In this document: positions 9,101 through 11,068 of the stretch, one piece after another
How the letters are laid out: every line of letters starts with the position of its first letter
Position numbering within the stretch: position 1 is the first letter of the stretch
From: Baffinella frigidus
Lineage: Eukaryota > Cryptophyceae > Cryptomonadales > Baffinellaceae
Assembly (NCBI GenBank): GCA_026770585.1
Contig: MU646735.1
Coordinates: forward strand, 352,377-366,643
Reading direction: 5' to 3'
DNA: 14,267 nt
Translations under genes and position numbers: made by a program
Notes under the pieces: generated by a model
The model's database searches: none
Told to the model about the DNA's origin: nothing
The model's input: only the letters and a program-made list of their open reading frames with translations

Positions 9101-11033
9101 GAAACGACTGGGACTTTGCAAATTTGGTGAGGGCCCTAACTAAATGAATCCCGTTTGATAGGAGTTGGACGAGGGTTGATTAGGGCCCTAACCAAATCGA
9201 AGTGAGCGCAGGAATTGACGGGGACAACGTTGGAGCAGCATTTCTGACATTGCAAAGTCCCGAACCGTCGCGACTTGGCGGGATGGCTACCTACTATTTA
9301 GTACCGCGAAACGAACCGTTGCGTCCTGAAAATCCCAGTAACGACCTGACGTGGACTAACCAAATCTCACTGGGTGCAGGGATTGACGGGGAAAACGACT
9401 GGGATTTTGCGATGTCCGAAATGCTTCTCGAACAGTATTCCGACCTCTGGGCAGGTAACACCCCCCCCCTAACCCAACATTTATGCAGGGCCACTCGGTG
9501 GGCTTCGAGGGTTTCGTTGACCCCGGATTCTGGGGTATTACGTGACCAAATTGCACCAGAAAATCTCTCAAGTTAATTCCATCAAGGCAAGTTGACTTTT
9601 GATGAAAGGTTCGTAGTCCAACGTGTGGAACCCAACATTTCTTCAGGGTTACCTAGCTCATAAGGAAACGCCCCCCACCATACGGTGGGCTTCGAGGTTT
9701 TCGGGACCCCTAGATTTAGCGGTAACGTGACCAAATTTGCATTAGAAAATTACACGAATGGGACTCTACGGAGGATGGTACCGTGCTTGCCCCAACGGTT
9801 GTACCGACGATCACTGATTCAGCCGGTTTCGTCCTCAGGACGATAACTCATTCAGGCGGGCTCGTCCTTAAGGATCATAGACTTTTGTATCACTCAACTC
9901 AAGGCGCACGGGCATCATTTAGGACCTGTATCGAGAGTAATCCACACAGAGGGCTACGAAGGGATTTTTGGGTGCTGAGAGCCCGAGTTTTCGTTACCTT
10001 ATCCGTAGGAACCCCCCTATGCCCCTACGGGTTGCCTACCGTAGGGTCCTAGGTCTTATCGTTTACGGATTATTCAAAATCCCTTGGAAGTCCGCTGTGT
10101 GGAAAGAAGAAGAAGATCTGCGCAGGTGGTTTCCGCACGCTAGATCCAGAGACCCTACAACCTAACTGATACCCGCAATCGCAAGCAAACCACTCGTGAA
10201 TCCTGGAGGATCCTATTTACATGTGGGGTTGTAAATATTTGTACCAGGATAACGTAACCAATCTCGTGACTGTGCTAATTTCGCAGAGTTACGTGACCAA
10301 CCTCACGAAAGTTACTACACACATGCCCACTTGTGAACACAAACGGTTTTAAATAGGCCCCTGTAGCATTCTGGTGTGGAAGGCGGGCAGAGCACAGGAC
10401 ATTATGGATGCGGCCTCCTGCTTTGCACACTACTGTGATAAAGGACTCTCCCTCTTGAGCAGAGGCGAGCAGAGGAACAACTTGGCTCGTTCCTCTGCTC
10501 TCTCTCTCTCTGTGTTGGTAGTGATCAAGGTCTCTCATTCTCTCTCTCTGGTGGTGGTAATAACGGCCTTTGTTTCTCTCTATCTCTCTCCCTCGCTCGC
10601 TCTCTCTCTCTCGCTCGCTCTCTCTCTCTCTCGCTCTCTCTCTCTCTGGTGGTGGTGATGAAGGCCTCTCTCTCGCGAGCAGAGACGAGCAGAGCGCAGG
10701 ACGCTGCGATTCATTACAGCCCCCCCCAGCCCCCCACCCACCCACCCACCCACCCACCCACCACACCCTATCTCATCCGTTGGTAGCACCACACGGTGGT
10801 CCACGAACCTTTCATCAAAAGTTAACTTGCCTTGAGGCAATTAACTTGAAGGATCTGGTGCAATTTGGTCGCGTGACAACCTGCATTCTAGGGTCAACGA
10901 AACCTTCGTAACCCACCGTGTGGAGTACTCAATCTCGCTCGCGAGCAGAGGCGAGCAGAGGCTCGTTCCTCTGCTCTCTCTTTCTGTTGGTAGTTATCAA
11001 GGTCTCTCTCTCTCTCTGGTGGTGGTAACACGC

Positions 11034-11068
<35 letters not shown>

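Larger units (their letters stand above)
8075..9205 (+). repeat. Array of GGTTAGGGCCCTAACC-type palindromic units in intron 6
   Basis: About 15 occurrences of GGGCCCTAACC or a one-base variant, many as CAAATTAATTAGGGCCCTAA at roughly 20-base spacing (8310-8370). A larger unit runs from AATTTGGTTAGGGCCC to AATCCCGTTTGATAGGAG and is present near 8075, 8476 and 9121, partly at 8699. A further pair of 130-base direct repeats contains ATTGCCAAACAACCAGC and GTGTCGGCCGCTCTTACGAG (8180-8290, 8583-8690). The array carries four truncated exon 7 copies. Single outliers are at about 12520-12570 and 14180-14225. Confidence 0.85.

Noticed and set aside
8075-9205. CRISPR-like array
   Set aside because: Units are palindromic and spaced irregularly without unique spacers of constant length, and the context is a eukaryotic intron.
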